NCBI GenBank assembly: GCA_910578805.1
Contig: CAJTRS010000009.1
Location: 1 to 63,619, forward strand
DNA length: 63,619 nt
From: an uncultured Muribaculaceae bacterium
GTDB taxonomy: Bacteria; Bacteroidota; Bacteroidia; Bacteroidales; Muribaculaceae
Direction of reading: 5' to 3'
The notes below the pieces were generated by a model. That model saw only the letters and a list, made by a program, of their open reading frames with translations. It was not told the origin of the DNA and did not search any database. Below are positions 6,937 through 15,386 of this stretch, piece by piece. Positions within the stretch are counted from its first letter, which is position 1. The number at the start of each line of letters is the position of its first letter. The translations under genes and the position numbers were made by a program.

Positions 6937-9483
6937 TTATTCTATTGTTTCACCGGAGTCGGATTGCTGCACACCGTCGTTGATTTCAGCAGTATCGGAC
7001 ACTGACCCGGCATCAGTCTCTTCATTGACCTCCTGGGCCGATTCCACACAGCACACCGAAGCAATGGTATCATTGCGCTTTTCGAGATTTATCACTCTTA
7101 CGCCCTGTGTGGCACGACCTTGTACACGAATATCCGAAACCCTTATGCGCAGAGTGATTCCGCTCTTGTTTATAATAACAAGGTCATTGTTGTCATTGAC
7201 ACTCTTTATAGCTACCAAACGTCCGGTCTTTTCATTGACATTCATGGTTTTCACACCCTTGCCACCTCGGTTTGTTATGCGGTAGTCATCAAGTATCGAA
7301 CGCTTTCCGAATCCGTTTTCCGAAATCACCATGACATTGTTGGCTGAATCTTCCTTCATGCATATCATGCCGACCACTTCATCGTCGTCGTTGTCAAGAG
7401 TCATGCCCCGCACACCGGTTGACACACGACCCATCTCACGCACCTTACTCTCATGGAAGCGTATCGCGCGGCCGTTTCGATTGGCCATCAGTATCTCCGA
7501 GTTGCCGTCAGTCAGTTCAACGGATATCAGTTGGTCATCATCACGGATTATTATAGCGTTGACACCGTTGGCTCTCGGACGGGAGTATGCCTCAAGACTT
7601 GTTTTCTTTATCACGCCGTTTTTGGTACAGAACACAAGATTATGTGATGTCACAAATTCCTTGTCATCAAGACCTTTGACTCTGATCACGGCATTTACGG
7701 CATCATCGGGATCTATGTTAAGCAGATTCTGAATGGCACGGCCTTTGGAATTCTTGGCTCCCTCGGGTAGTTCATATACCTTAAGCCAATAGCAACGTCC
7801 TTTCTGGGTGAAGAACAACATGTAGTTGTGCATCGACGCCGGATATATATATTCAATGAAGTCTTCATCGCGGGTATCGCTGCCCTTGGCACCCACGCCA
7901 CCACGGTTCTGTGTGCGGAATTCGGAAAGCGGTGTACGCTTTATGTAACCAAGATGTGATATGGTTATTATCATTTCATCGTCGGCATAGAAATCCTCTG
8001 CGTTGAACTCTCCGGCAGTGTAGTCTATATCGGTACGGCGCTCGTCGCCATATTTGTCACGAATCTCAATGAGTTCGGTCTTTATCAGTTCACGACACAC
8101 ATCGTCGTTGTTGAGAATTTCCTCCAGCCGGGCTATCTCGGCCATGACCTCTTCATAGTTCTCACGGAGTTTATCCTGTTCCAGACCGGTCAGCTGCTTG
8201 AGGCGCATTTCCACAATGGCCGAAGTCTGAGCGTCTGACAGGCTGAACCGCTCCGCAAGGGTTGCTTTGGCAGCGTCAGTCGATGCCGAAGCCCTGATTA
8301 TGCGTATTACTTCGTCAATATTCTGCGATGCTATGATCAGACCTTCGAGTATGTGGGCACGATCCTGTGCCTTACGCAACTCGAATTTGGTACGCCGTAT
8401 GACCACATCATGCCGGTGGTCGATGAACGACATTAGGATTTCCTTGAGATTAAGCGTTTTCGGGCGTCCGTTGACAAGAGCTACATTGTTGACACTGAAC
8501 GAAGCCTGCATCTGAGTCATCTTGTAGAGTTTGTTGAGCACTACATTGGCATTGGCATCACTCTTCAGCTTTATCACTATGCGCATGCCGGCATAGTCGC
8601 TCTCATCGTTAATGTCGGCTATTCCGTCGAGTTTCTTTTCGGTAACCAGATCGGCAATATAGGATATGAGCAATGCCTTGTTGACGTTATAAGGTATTTC
8701 AGTGACAATAATATTGTCATGATTTGCCTCCGATTCGATCTCAGCCTTGGCACGGATCACTATGCGTCCGCGGCCGGTCTCGAAAGCCTCACGCACTCCG
8801 GAATATCCATATATTGTACCGCCTGTGGGAAAGTCGGGAGCCTTGATATACTGCATCAGATCGGCAACCGACAGCTCACGGTCGTCAATAAGAGCCACAC
8901 AGGCGTTGATCGACTCGGTGAGGTTATGAGGAGGTATATTGGTAGCCATACCAACCGCTATACCGGAAGCTCCGTTGACCAGCAGATTCGGGAAGCGTGT
9001 GGGAAGAACCACCGGTTCCTTGCGGGAATTGTCATAGTTGGGCTGAAAGTCAACGGTGTCACACTCGATATCGCTGAGCATCTCCTCACCTATCTTCTGC
9101 AAACGGACCTCAGTATAACGCATGGCGGCAGCACCGTCACCGTCTATAGATCCGAAATTGCCGTGACCGTCAACAAGTGTGTATCGCAGCGCCCAATCCT
9201 GAGCCAGACGAACCACCGTGCCGTAGATCGACGAGTCACCGTGCGGGTGATATTTACCCATGACCTCGCCTACGCAGTTGGCCGATTTTTTATGAGGGTG
9301 ATCGGAAGTATTGCCCATTTCATTCATGCCGAACAACACTCTGCGATGCACCGGTTTCAATCCGTCACGTACATCTGGCAAAGCGCGCGACACTATTACC
9401 GACATAGAATAGTCGATATAGGCCGACTTCATCTCATTTTCAATATCAATCTTTAAAATTCTGTCTTCTTCCAGCATAGTCAA
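6937..9483 (-). CDS. gyrA: DNA gyrase subunit A
   Basis: This is the breakage-reunion subunit of gyrase, which supercoils DNA with GyrB. The 848 residues comprise an N-terminal cleavage domain with the catalytic tyrosine (Tyr123 in MRYTEVRL), a coiled-coil tower, and a C-terminal beta-pinwheel (about 500-800). The GyrA box is degenerate (TNRGGKGVKT), as I recall for Bacteroidetes GyrA. In the quinolone-determining region HPHGDSSIYGTVVRL, Ser84 matches E. coli Ser83, but the position of Asp87 is Gly88. The start may be two codons later (MLEED). The acidic C-terminal tail is serine/threonine-rich. A -7 element lies about 100 bases upstream. Confidence 0.95.
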   Translation of the reverse strand: MTMLEEDRILKIDIENEMKSAYIDYSMSVIVSRALPDVRDGLKPVHRRVLFGMNEMGNTSDHPHKKSANCVGEVMGKYHPHGDSSIYGTVVRLAQDWALRYTLVDGHGNFGSIDGDGAAAMRYTEVRLQKIGEEMLSDIECDTVDFQPNYDNSRKEPVVLPTRFPNLLVNGASGIAVGMATNIPPHNLTESINACVALIDDRELSVADLMQYIKAPDFPTGGTIYGYSGVREAFETGRGRIVIRAKAEIESEANHDNIIVTEIPYNVNKALLISYIADLVTEKKLDGIADINDESDYAGMRIVIKLKSDANANVVLNKLYKMTQMQASFSVNNVALVNGRPKTLNLKEILMSFIDHRHDVVIRRTKFELRKAQDRAHILEGLIIASQNIDEVIRIIRASASTDAAKATLAERFSLSDAQTSAIVEMRLKQLTGLEQDKLRENYEEVMAEIARLEEILNNDDVCRELIKTELIEIRDKYGDERRTDIDYTAGEFNAEDFYADDEMIITISHLGYIKRTPLSEFRTQNRGGVGAKGSDTRDEDFIEYIYPASMHNYMLFFTQKGRCYWLKVYELPEGAKNSKGRAIQNLLNIDPDDAVNAVIRVKGLDDKEFVTSHNLVFCTKNGVIKKTSLEAYSRPRANGVNAIIIRDDDQLISVELTDGNSEILMANRNGRAIRFHESKVREMGRVSTGVRGMTLDNDDDEVVGMICMKEDSANNVMVISENGFGKRSILDDYRITNRGGKGVKTMNVNEKTGRLVAIKSVNDNNDLVIINKSGITLRIRVSDIRVQGRATQGVRVINLEKRNDTIASVCCVESAQEVNEETDAGSVSDTAEINDGVQQSDSGETIE

Positions 9484-9584
9484 AATTTAATATTCACTAT
9501 ATTTTTGGTGTTATATCCTCTACCGTATCCGACTGTCTCCTTAAAGTAAGAATAACACAGCCTGTGACATGGCAAATTATCAAG

Positions 9585-9592
9585 CAAAGATA
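9585..9592 (-). promoter_or_regulatory. gyrA: Promoter -7 element for gyrA
   Basis: Read leftward, TATCTTTG matches TAnnTTTG and gives a 5' leader of about 95 bases. No well-spaced -33 is visible. Confidence 0.5.
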
Positions 9593-9681
9593 GCCATTTT
9601 TTATCAAAATTTATAATTTTGCATCACAGGAAACGCGTTTTTTGTTTTTATAAGGATAATAAATAATTAATAATGCATCTT

Positions 9682-9697
9682 TGGCACAATTATTGCA
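9682..9697 (+). promoter_or_regulatory. clpC: Sigma-54-type -24/-12 promoter upstream of clpC
   Basis: TGGCACAATTATTGCA matches the sigma-54 consensus TGGCAC-r-N4-TTGCA at every defined position. The -24 GG is at 9683-9684 and the -12 GC at 9695-9696, with correct spacing. Transcription would start near 9708, about 30 bases before the clpC ATG. This is the only perfect match I noticed in the window. The activator and its site are not identified. Confidence 0.6.
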
Positions 9698-9737
9698 TCA
9701 TTTACGTTATATAAGCGAAAAACATCACCAGCGATAC

Positions 9738-12287
9738 ATGAATCTTATATTTTCAAAAGAACTCAACGAAGTAATCAACGACAGCAGCAAAGTTGCCGCC
9801 ACTCACAATTCGCGTGTAATCAGACCGGAGCATCTGTTGTTGGCTATGATCAACGCTCCTTCGGGCAAGATTCTGTCTATAATAGACAAAGCCAGCACAT
9901 CATCATCGGCTTACGAACTCGGTCAGGAACTTGACCGCGAATTATTCGAGATGGGCATATCCGAGCAGTCGTCAGGAAATTCTGACAGCAGTTCGGAGAT
10001 GACCGTAAGCGAAATGGTCAACCGCCTTATCAAGCTGAGTGTTCTCGAAGCACGCAAACTCCGCAGCGACAAAGTCGATACGGAGCATCTGCTTTTGGCC
10101 ATACTTCATAACTCCGACCTACAAAACATGGATTTTCTTACCCCGTTTATCAATGCCGGCGTGACATACGATACTATTGTCCGACAATTTGACTCCAATT
10201 CCGAAACACCTTCAATGGGCAGTGATTTTTCCGAAGATGACGATTTTGAAGACCCTGAGGATACGCCTGACAACGATGACTCCGGCGGCAATTCTGCCAC
10301 TCAGTCAGCTGCACCAAGACGCGGTGGCGACACCCCCACCCTTGACAAATACGGTATAGACATGACCAGAGCGGCCGCCGAAAACCGGCTCGACCCTGTC
10401 GTGGGACGCGAAAAAGAAATAGAGCGTCTGGCCCAGATTCTAAGCCGACGAAAAAAGAACAATCCTGTACTTATAGGCGAACCTGGAGTGGGGAAGTCGG
10501 CCATTGTGGAAGGCCTCGCATTGCGAATCGTACAGCGCAAGGTATCACGTGTACTCTTTGACAAGCGTGTGGTATCCCTCGACATGGCCTCTATAGTGGC
10601 CGGTACCAAATACCGTGGTCAATTTGAAGAGCGCATAAAAGCCATACTTAACGAACTTGCCAAGAATCATGATGTGATACTGTTCATTGACGAGATACAT
10701 ACCATAGTGGGTGCCGGCAACGCTACCGGTTCCATGGACGCCGCCAATATGCTCAAACCGGCTCTTGCCCGCGGTGAGATACAATGTATCGGTGCGACCA
10801 CCCTCGATGAATACCGCAAGAATATAGAAAAAGACGGTGCGTTGGAACGCCGCTTTCAAAAAGTACTCGTAGAACCGACTTCCGAAGAAGAAACCCTTGC
10901 CATACTCAATAATATAAAGGATAAATACGAAAGCCATCATAATGTAAATTATACTCCGGAGGCGCTGAAAGCATGCGTCACGCTGACACAGAGATACATG
11001 AGCGACCGTAATTTCCCCGATAAGGCCATCGATGCCCTTGACGAGGCCGGATCACGTGTACACATCACCAACATATCCGTGCCTAAGGAAATCGAAGAGA
11101 TGGAAGCTGAAATAGAAAACTCCGCGACACAAAAACTCCTGTCAGCTCAAAATCAAGATTTTGAAAAAGCGGCTGAGTACCGCGACCGTGAGCAACAGCT
11201 AAAAAAAGACCTCGAAGCCGCCAAACGGATATGGGAACAGAAACTTAACTCGCAGCGAGAGACTGTTGATGACGAAAAGGTGGCCGAAGTAGTGGCCATG
11301 ATGACCGGTGTGCCGGTACAGCGCATAGCTCAAGCCGAAGGAAAGAAACTTCGGGAAATGGCACCACTTCTCAAAGAAGAGATCATAGGACAGGATCAGG
11401 CCATCGATAAGATTGTGCGTGCCATACAGCGCAACCGTGTGGGACTGAAATCACCCGACAAGCCCATAGGCACATTTATGTTTCTCGGACCTACCGGTGT
11501 CGGAAAAACTCATCTTGCAAAAAGACTGGCACAGCACCTGTTTGACTCGACCGATACGCTCATACGCATGGATATGAGTGAATATATGGAAAAGTTCACC
11601 GTGTCGCGTCTTGTAGGAGCACCTCCGGGATATGTGGGATATGAGGAGGGCGGTCAACTCACCGAGAAAGTGCGACGACGCCCCTACTCCGTGGTGCTTT
11701 TCGACGAGATCGAGAAAGCACACCCCGATGTGTTCAACCTGCTTCTGCAGGTTATGGACGAAGGCCGTCTTACCGACAGCCTCGGACGCAAAATAGACTT
11801 CAAGAACACCATAATAATCATGACCTCAAACATAGGCACCCGCCAGCTGAAGGATTTCGGCACCGGTGTAGGATTCTCCACACCCAAGGACAATGACACA
11901 GAATACACCCGCGGTGTGCTGCAGAAAGCGCTACAGAAAGCCTTTTCGCCGGAGTTTCTTAACCGTATCGATGACGTGGTCATATTCGATCCCCTAAACA
12001 AAGAGGCCATATTCAAGATCATCGACATTGAACTCAAAGGATTTTACAAGCGCATAGCCCAACTCGGATATAAGCTCATCATATCCGATGAAGCCAAAAA
12101 CTTCATAGCCGAACGCGGTTACGATATCCAGTATGGCGCACGACCGCTTAAACGTGCCATACAGAAATATCTTGAAGACGAACTTGCCGAGATGATCATA
12201 TCTGACGACAACATACCACAAGGCAGCACCATAGTGGTGGAATATGACAAAGAGACATCTAAGATAATAACAAGAATAGAGAAATAG
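9738..12287 (+). CDS. clpC: ATP-dependent Clp protease ATP-binding subunit ClpC
   Basis: This AAA+ unfoldase feeds substrates to ClpP and acts in protein quality control. The 849 residues comprise the double Clp-N repeat (about 1-150), an acidic linker, AAA-1 with Walker A GEPGVGKS (about 247), the UVR motif in the middle domain (QDFEKAAEYRDREQQLKKDL), and AAA-2 with Walker A GPTGVGKT (about 584). An IGF-type ClpP-docking tripeptide is not obvious. The UVR motif distinguishes it from ClpB. I chose ATG 9738 (MNLIFSKELNEV), since an upstream in-frame extension would overlap the promoter. The sigma-54-type promoter suggests regulation different from the surrounding housekeeping genes. Confidence 0.93.
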   Translation: MNLIFSKELNEVINDSSKVAATHNSRVIRPEHLLLAMINAPSGKILSIIDKASTSSSAYELGQELDRELFEMGISEQSSGNSDSSSEMTVSEMVNRLIKLSVLEARKLRSDKVDTEHLLLAILHNSDLQNMDFLTPFINAGVTYDTIVRQFDSNSETPSMGSDFSEDDDFEDPEDTPDNDDSGGNSATQSAAPRRGGDTPTLDKYGIDMTRAAAENRLDPVVGREKEIERLAQILSRRKKNNPVLIGEPGVGKSAIVEGLALRIVQRKVSRVLFDKRVVSLDMASIVAGTKYRGQFEERIKAILNELAKNHDVILFIDEIHTIVGAGNATGSMDAANMLKPALARGEIQCIGATTLDEYRKNIEKDGALERRFQKVLVEPTSEEETLAILNNIKDKYESHHNVNYTPEALKACVTLTQRYMSDRNFPDKAIDALDEAGSRVHITNISVPKEIEEMEAEIENSATQKLLSAQNQDFEKAAEYRDREQQLKKDLEAAKRIWEQKLNSQRETVDDEKVAEVVAMMTGVPVQRIAQAEGKKLREMAPLLKEEIIGQDQAIDKIVRAIQRNRVGLKSPDKPIGTFMFLGPTGVGKTHLAKRLAQHLFDSTDTLIRMDMSEYMEKFTVSRLVGAPPGYVGYEEGGQLTEKVRRRPYSVVLFDEIEKAHPDVFNLLLQVMDEGRLTDSLGRKIDFKNTIIIMTSNIGTRQLKDFGTGVGFSTPKDNDTEYTRGVLQKALQKAFSPEFLNRIDDVVIFDPLNKEAIFKIIDIELKGFYKRIAQLGYKLIISDEAKNFIAERGYDIQYGARPLKRAIQKYLEDELAEMIISDDNIPQGSTIVVEYDKETSKIITRIEK

Positions 12288-12290
12288 GAC

Positions 12291-12318
12291 AATATTGTCA
12301 GTCGCGATTGACAATATT
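12291..12318 (+). repeat. Inverted repeat after clpC
   Basis: Arms AATATTGTCA (12291-12300) and TGACAATATT (12309-12318) pair perfectly around an 8-base loop. It overlaps the last bases of the gene region, directly before the terminator hairpin. It could be part of a tandem terminator. Confidence 0.5.
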
Positions 12319-12322
12319 TCAC

Positions 12323-12357
12323 AAAAAATGTCACATATCTGATGTGGCATTTTTTTT
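12323..12357 (+). terminator. clpC terminator
   Basis: The stem is AAAAAATGTCACAT paired with ATGTGGCATTTTTT (one G-U pair, 5-base loop), ending in a run of eight T residues. This is a typical intrinsic terminator. Confidence 0.75.
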
Positions 12358-12411
12358 GTTTGTATGTTTCTATATAATTAAAGTCAATTTATCAAGTAAC
12401 ATAAAAACATT

Positions 12412-14460
12412 ATGAGTACTCAAAAAGGCACTATCGGGGTTACTACCGAGAACATATTCCCCGTAATCAAAAAATTCCTTTACAGCGATCATGAAATATT
12501 CCTGCGGGAACTTGTGTCAAACGCAATCGATGCCACACAGAAACTTAAGACACTGTCATCGTTCGGTGAATTCAAGGGTGAAATAACAGACGCTACCGTA
12601 AGAGTATCGATCGACAAGGAAGCCGGCACACTCACTGTAAGCGACCACGGCATAGGCATGACTGCCGAAGATATCGACAAATACATCAACCAGATTGCAT
12701 TTTCGGGAGCCGAGGAGTTTCTGGAGAAATACAAGGACAACGCAAATGCTATAATAGGCCATTTCGGCCTCGGATTCTACTCGGCATTCATGGTTGCAAA
12801 AAAGGTGGAAATACGGTCTTTATCCTACAAAGAGGGTGCCCGGGCTGTAAAGTGGGAATGCGACGGTTCTCCGGAATACTCCATGGAACCTATTGAAAAG
12901 GACCACATAGGCACAGACATAATCCTTTACATCGATGATGAAAACAAGAAATTCCTCGAACAGGGCGAAATAGACCTTCTGCTAAAGAAATATTGCCGCT
13001 TCCTCCCCGTGCCGGTGATTTCCGGCAAAGAGCAGGAATGGAAAGACGGCAAATACGTTGATACCGACCGCGACAAGATTATCAACAACACAGAACCCAC
13101 ATGGACCAAAAAGCCGTCGGAACTGACTGATGAAGATTACCGTGCATTCTACCATGAATTGTATCCCGGTCAGGAAGACCCGCTTTTCTGGATTCATCTG
13201 AATGTCGATTATCCGTTTAATCTCACCGGTATTCTCTACTTTCCCAAGATCAAAAACAATTTCGAGATAACAAAAAACCGCATTCAGCTATACTGCAATC
13301 AGGTATTTGTGACCGACTCAGTGGAAGGTGTGGTGCCTGAGTTCATGATGCTTCTTCAGGGTGTAATCGATTCGCCTGACATACCGCTCAACGTATCACG
13401 CTCTTATCTGCAAAGCGACACTGCCGTAAAGAAAATATCGGGATACATCACCAAGAAAGTGGCATCACGTCTGGAAGATATATTCAAATCCGATCGTGCC
13501 GACTTTGAACAGAAATGGGACGATATCAAGATATTCATTGAATATGGCATGCTCACCGATCAGAAGTTCTGTGAAGCAGCCATGAAATTCGTGCTGCTGA
13601 AGGACACCGAAGACAAGCATTACACCCTTGAGGAATACAGGACACTCATCGAAGGTTCACAGACAGACAAGGATAATGACGTGGTATATATCTATGCCAC
13701 CGACAAGGTTGCCCAATACACATACATACAGGCAGCTACCGCCAAAGGCTATAACGTGCTGCTGATGGACGGACAGCTTGACAGTCATTTCATAGGTCTG
13801 CTGGAGAACAAAGTGGAGAAATCACGCTTTGTCAGAGTGGATTCCGATGTGGTTGACAATCTCATTCCAAAGGCAGACAAAAAAGAAGCACAACTATCGA
13901 CCGACGAGCGCGACATTCTCACTAGTGTGTTCCGCTCCCAGATACCTGCAATAGACAAAGCTGAGTTCCTTGTTTCGTTCGAGGCTCTTTCTCCTGAGGC
14001 CAATCCCATACTAATCACGCAGAACGAATATATGCGCCGCATGAAAGACATGGCTGCCATGCAACCCGGTATGAGCTTCTATGGTGAACTCCCCGACAGC
14101 TATAACCTGATCGTCAACACCGAGCACGATATTGTGAAACGCATTATGACCGATGCCAACGAGAATGTGATGCCAAGACTTAAACCGCTCTTCGAGGCCA
14201 TAAGTGCCAATAACGACAAGACTAAATCTTTGCGCGACAATGCTCCAGAAGGCAAATTGTCAGATGTGGATCAGTCACAGATAAAGCATCTTGACGAAGA
14301 TACAGCCCATCAGCGTGCCGAGGAAAAGAAAATATCCACTGAATACGCTTCGGCCCAGCCGCTCGTAAAACAGGTTATTGACCTTGCATTGCTTGCCAAC
14401 GGGCTTCTTAAAGGCGCGGAACTCAACGAATTTATCCGCCGCTCAATCACTCTCTTGTGA
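12412..14460 (+). CDS. htpG: Molecular chaperone HtpG (Hsp90)
   Basis: This cytosolic ATP-dependent chaperone has 682 residues, slightly longer than E. coli HtpG, as usual in Bacteroidales. The N-terminal GHKL ATPase shows the N-box FLRELVSNAIDATQKL, the G1 box VSDHGIGMTAEDI and the lid/G2 GHFGLGFYSAFM. The middle domain holds the catalytic-loop arginine in PLNVSRSYLQ. The C-terminal dimerisation domain ends without MEEVD, as in bacteria. It follows clpC at a distance of 124 bases beyond a terminator, so it is a separate unit. I see no unambiguous promoter. Confidence 0.96.
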   Translation: MSTQKGTIGVTTENIFPVIKKFLYSDHEIFLRELVSNAIDATQKLKTLSSFGEFKGEITDATVRVSIDKEAGTLTVSDHGIGMTAEDIDKYINQIAFSGAEEFLEKYKDNANAIIGHFGLGFYSAFMVAKKVEIRSLSYKEGARAVKWECDGSPEYSMEPIEKDHIGTDIILYIDDENKKFLEQGEIDLLLKKYCRFLPVPVISGKEQEWKDGKYVDTDRDKIINNTEPTWTKKPSELTDEDYRAFYHELYPGQEDPLFWIHLNVDYPFNLTGILYFPKIKNNFEITKNRIQLYCNQVFVTDSVEGVVPEFMMLLQGVIDSPDIPLNVSRSYLQSDTAVKKISGYITKKVASRLEDIFKSDRADFEQKWDDIKIFIEYGMLTDQKFCEAAMKFVLLKDTEDKHYTLEEYRTLIEGSQTDKDNDVVYIYATDKVAQYTYIQAATAKGYNVLLMDGQLDSHFIGLLENKVEKSRFVRVDSDVVDNLIPKADKKEAQLSTDERDILTSVFRSQIPAIDKAEFLVSFEALSPEANPILITQNEYMRRMKDMAAMQPGMSFYGELPDSYNLIVNTEHDIVKRIMTDANENVMPRLKPLFEAISANNDKTKSLRDNAPEGKLSDVDQSQIKHLDEDTAHQRAEEKKISTEYASAQPLVKQVIDLALLANGLLKGAELNEFIRRSITLL

Positions 14461-14484
14461 TAAGAGAACACTGTGATAACATTC

Positions 14485-14525
14485 ATAAGGCTTCCCGCCA
14501 TAAAAAGCGGGAAGCCTTATTTTTC
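14485..14525. terminator. Bidirectional terminator between htpG and the leftward gene
   Basis: A perfect 14-bp stem is formed by ATAAGGCTTCCCGC (14485-14498) and its complement (14507-14520) around an 8-base loop. TTTTC follows on the + strand. It lies between convergent genes and can serve both. Confidence 0.9.
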
Positions 14526-14567
14526 TATAGAACACTCTTGCAATTACACCACCTGTTGAGCTTCGAT

Positions 14568-15386
14568 TCAATACCGTTTCGAAAGACTGCGGTACGCCTC
14601 CGATGCGCGGAACCGTGAAATCATGCCGTTAATGGAATCCATCAAAGCTACGGCATCTTTCTTCAGAATCCACGAATGAAACTGCGTAAAAGATATGTCA
14701 GTCGAAATATCGGCTTCGGGATACGATGATGCCATATCCTCGGCTATCTTGCTACTCACAACAGCAAGTGGGATATCACCATGCGCGGCGAGGATAAACA
14801 ACTGTTCAGGACCATATTCGGAGTCTTCATGCACCATTATGGTATCGCCTATCTCCGACGACAGATTACGAAGTCGCCCCACTACGGTAGAACCGGCCGG
14901 CACCCAGACCTCACAGTTGGCCAGGTCAAGCTGCGAACGCACCGGCACCTCGCCTGCCGAGTCACGCATCTGCACCAACACCTGTTTATCCAAACGCACC
15001 GGATCGGTAAATACAAATTTATCCTCTATATCAAGTGTCATAGGAATGTCGGCGGCTACAATATCGTAAAATCCGTCATCAAGTCCGGAAAGCAGATCAG
15101 TCAGAGAAACCACGGGGTGGTATTTGAACACTACATTCTCGGCCTTCGATATGGCTTTCAGCGCATCAAGGTTGAATCCGCCCAATGTGTCGTCGTACAT
15201 ATACATGGAACCGGGCGAATACTCTATGGCCACATCTATGGTATCGCCGCCTGAATGCTTCGGAGTGTTGATGCTGACAGGTGAATGCGAACACGTTTTC
15301 AGCATTATCATCAACGCCACTACTGCTATGAGCAGCGTAGCGTAAAGCAGCATACGGCTTCGGCTTTTAGAGGCAAGAGGTTTCAT
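14568..15386 (-). CDS. Membrane-anchored solute-binding-like protein (SBP family 3 / MltF N-domain type)
   Basis: The protein has 272 residues. A basic N-terminus and a hydrophobic helix (about 12-30) act as signal or anchor; the cysteine after it does not sit in a good lipobox. The rest resembles the bilobed amino-acid-binding fold (SBP_bac_3): IDVAIEYSPGSMYM at the start, GFNLDALKAI, YDIVAADIPMT, FVFTDPVRLDKQVLVQ, and FHSWILKKDAVALMDSINGM at the end. The same domain opens the lytic transglycosylase MltF, but no transglycosylase domain follows here. Its start overlaps the porin stop by one base, so the two are co-translated. Ligand unknown. Confidence 0.7.
   Translation of the reverse strand: MKPLASKSRSRMLLYATLLIAVVALMIMLKTCSHSPVSINTPKHSGGDTIDVAIEYSPGSMYMYDDTLGGFNLDALKAISKAENVVFKYHPVVSLTDLLSGLDDGFYDIVAADIPMTLDIEDKFVFTDPVRLDKQVLVQMRDSAGEVPVRSQLDLANCEVWVPAGSTVVGRLRNLSSEIGDTIMVHEDSEYGPEQLFILAAHGDIPLAVVSSKIAEDMASSYPEADISTDISFTQFHSWILKKDAVALMDSINGMISRFRASEAYRSLSKRY

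Noticed and set aside
8719..9456. Long open frame antisense to gyrA (245 codons)
   Set aside because: Lies entirely within gyrA on the opposite strand with no promoter. A side effect of codon usage, as with similar antisense frames in other genes here.
12345..12360. Second sigma-54-like match (TGGCAT-N5-TTGT type) before htpG
   Set aside because: The -12 cytosine is missing, and the match is formed by the T-tract of the clpC terminator, so it is probably coincidental.
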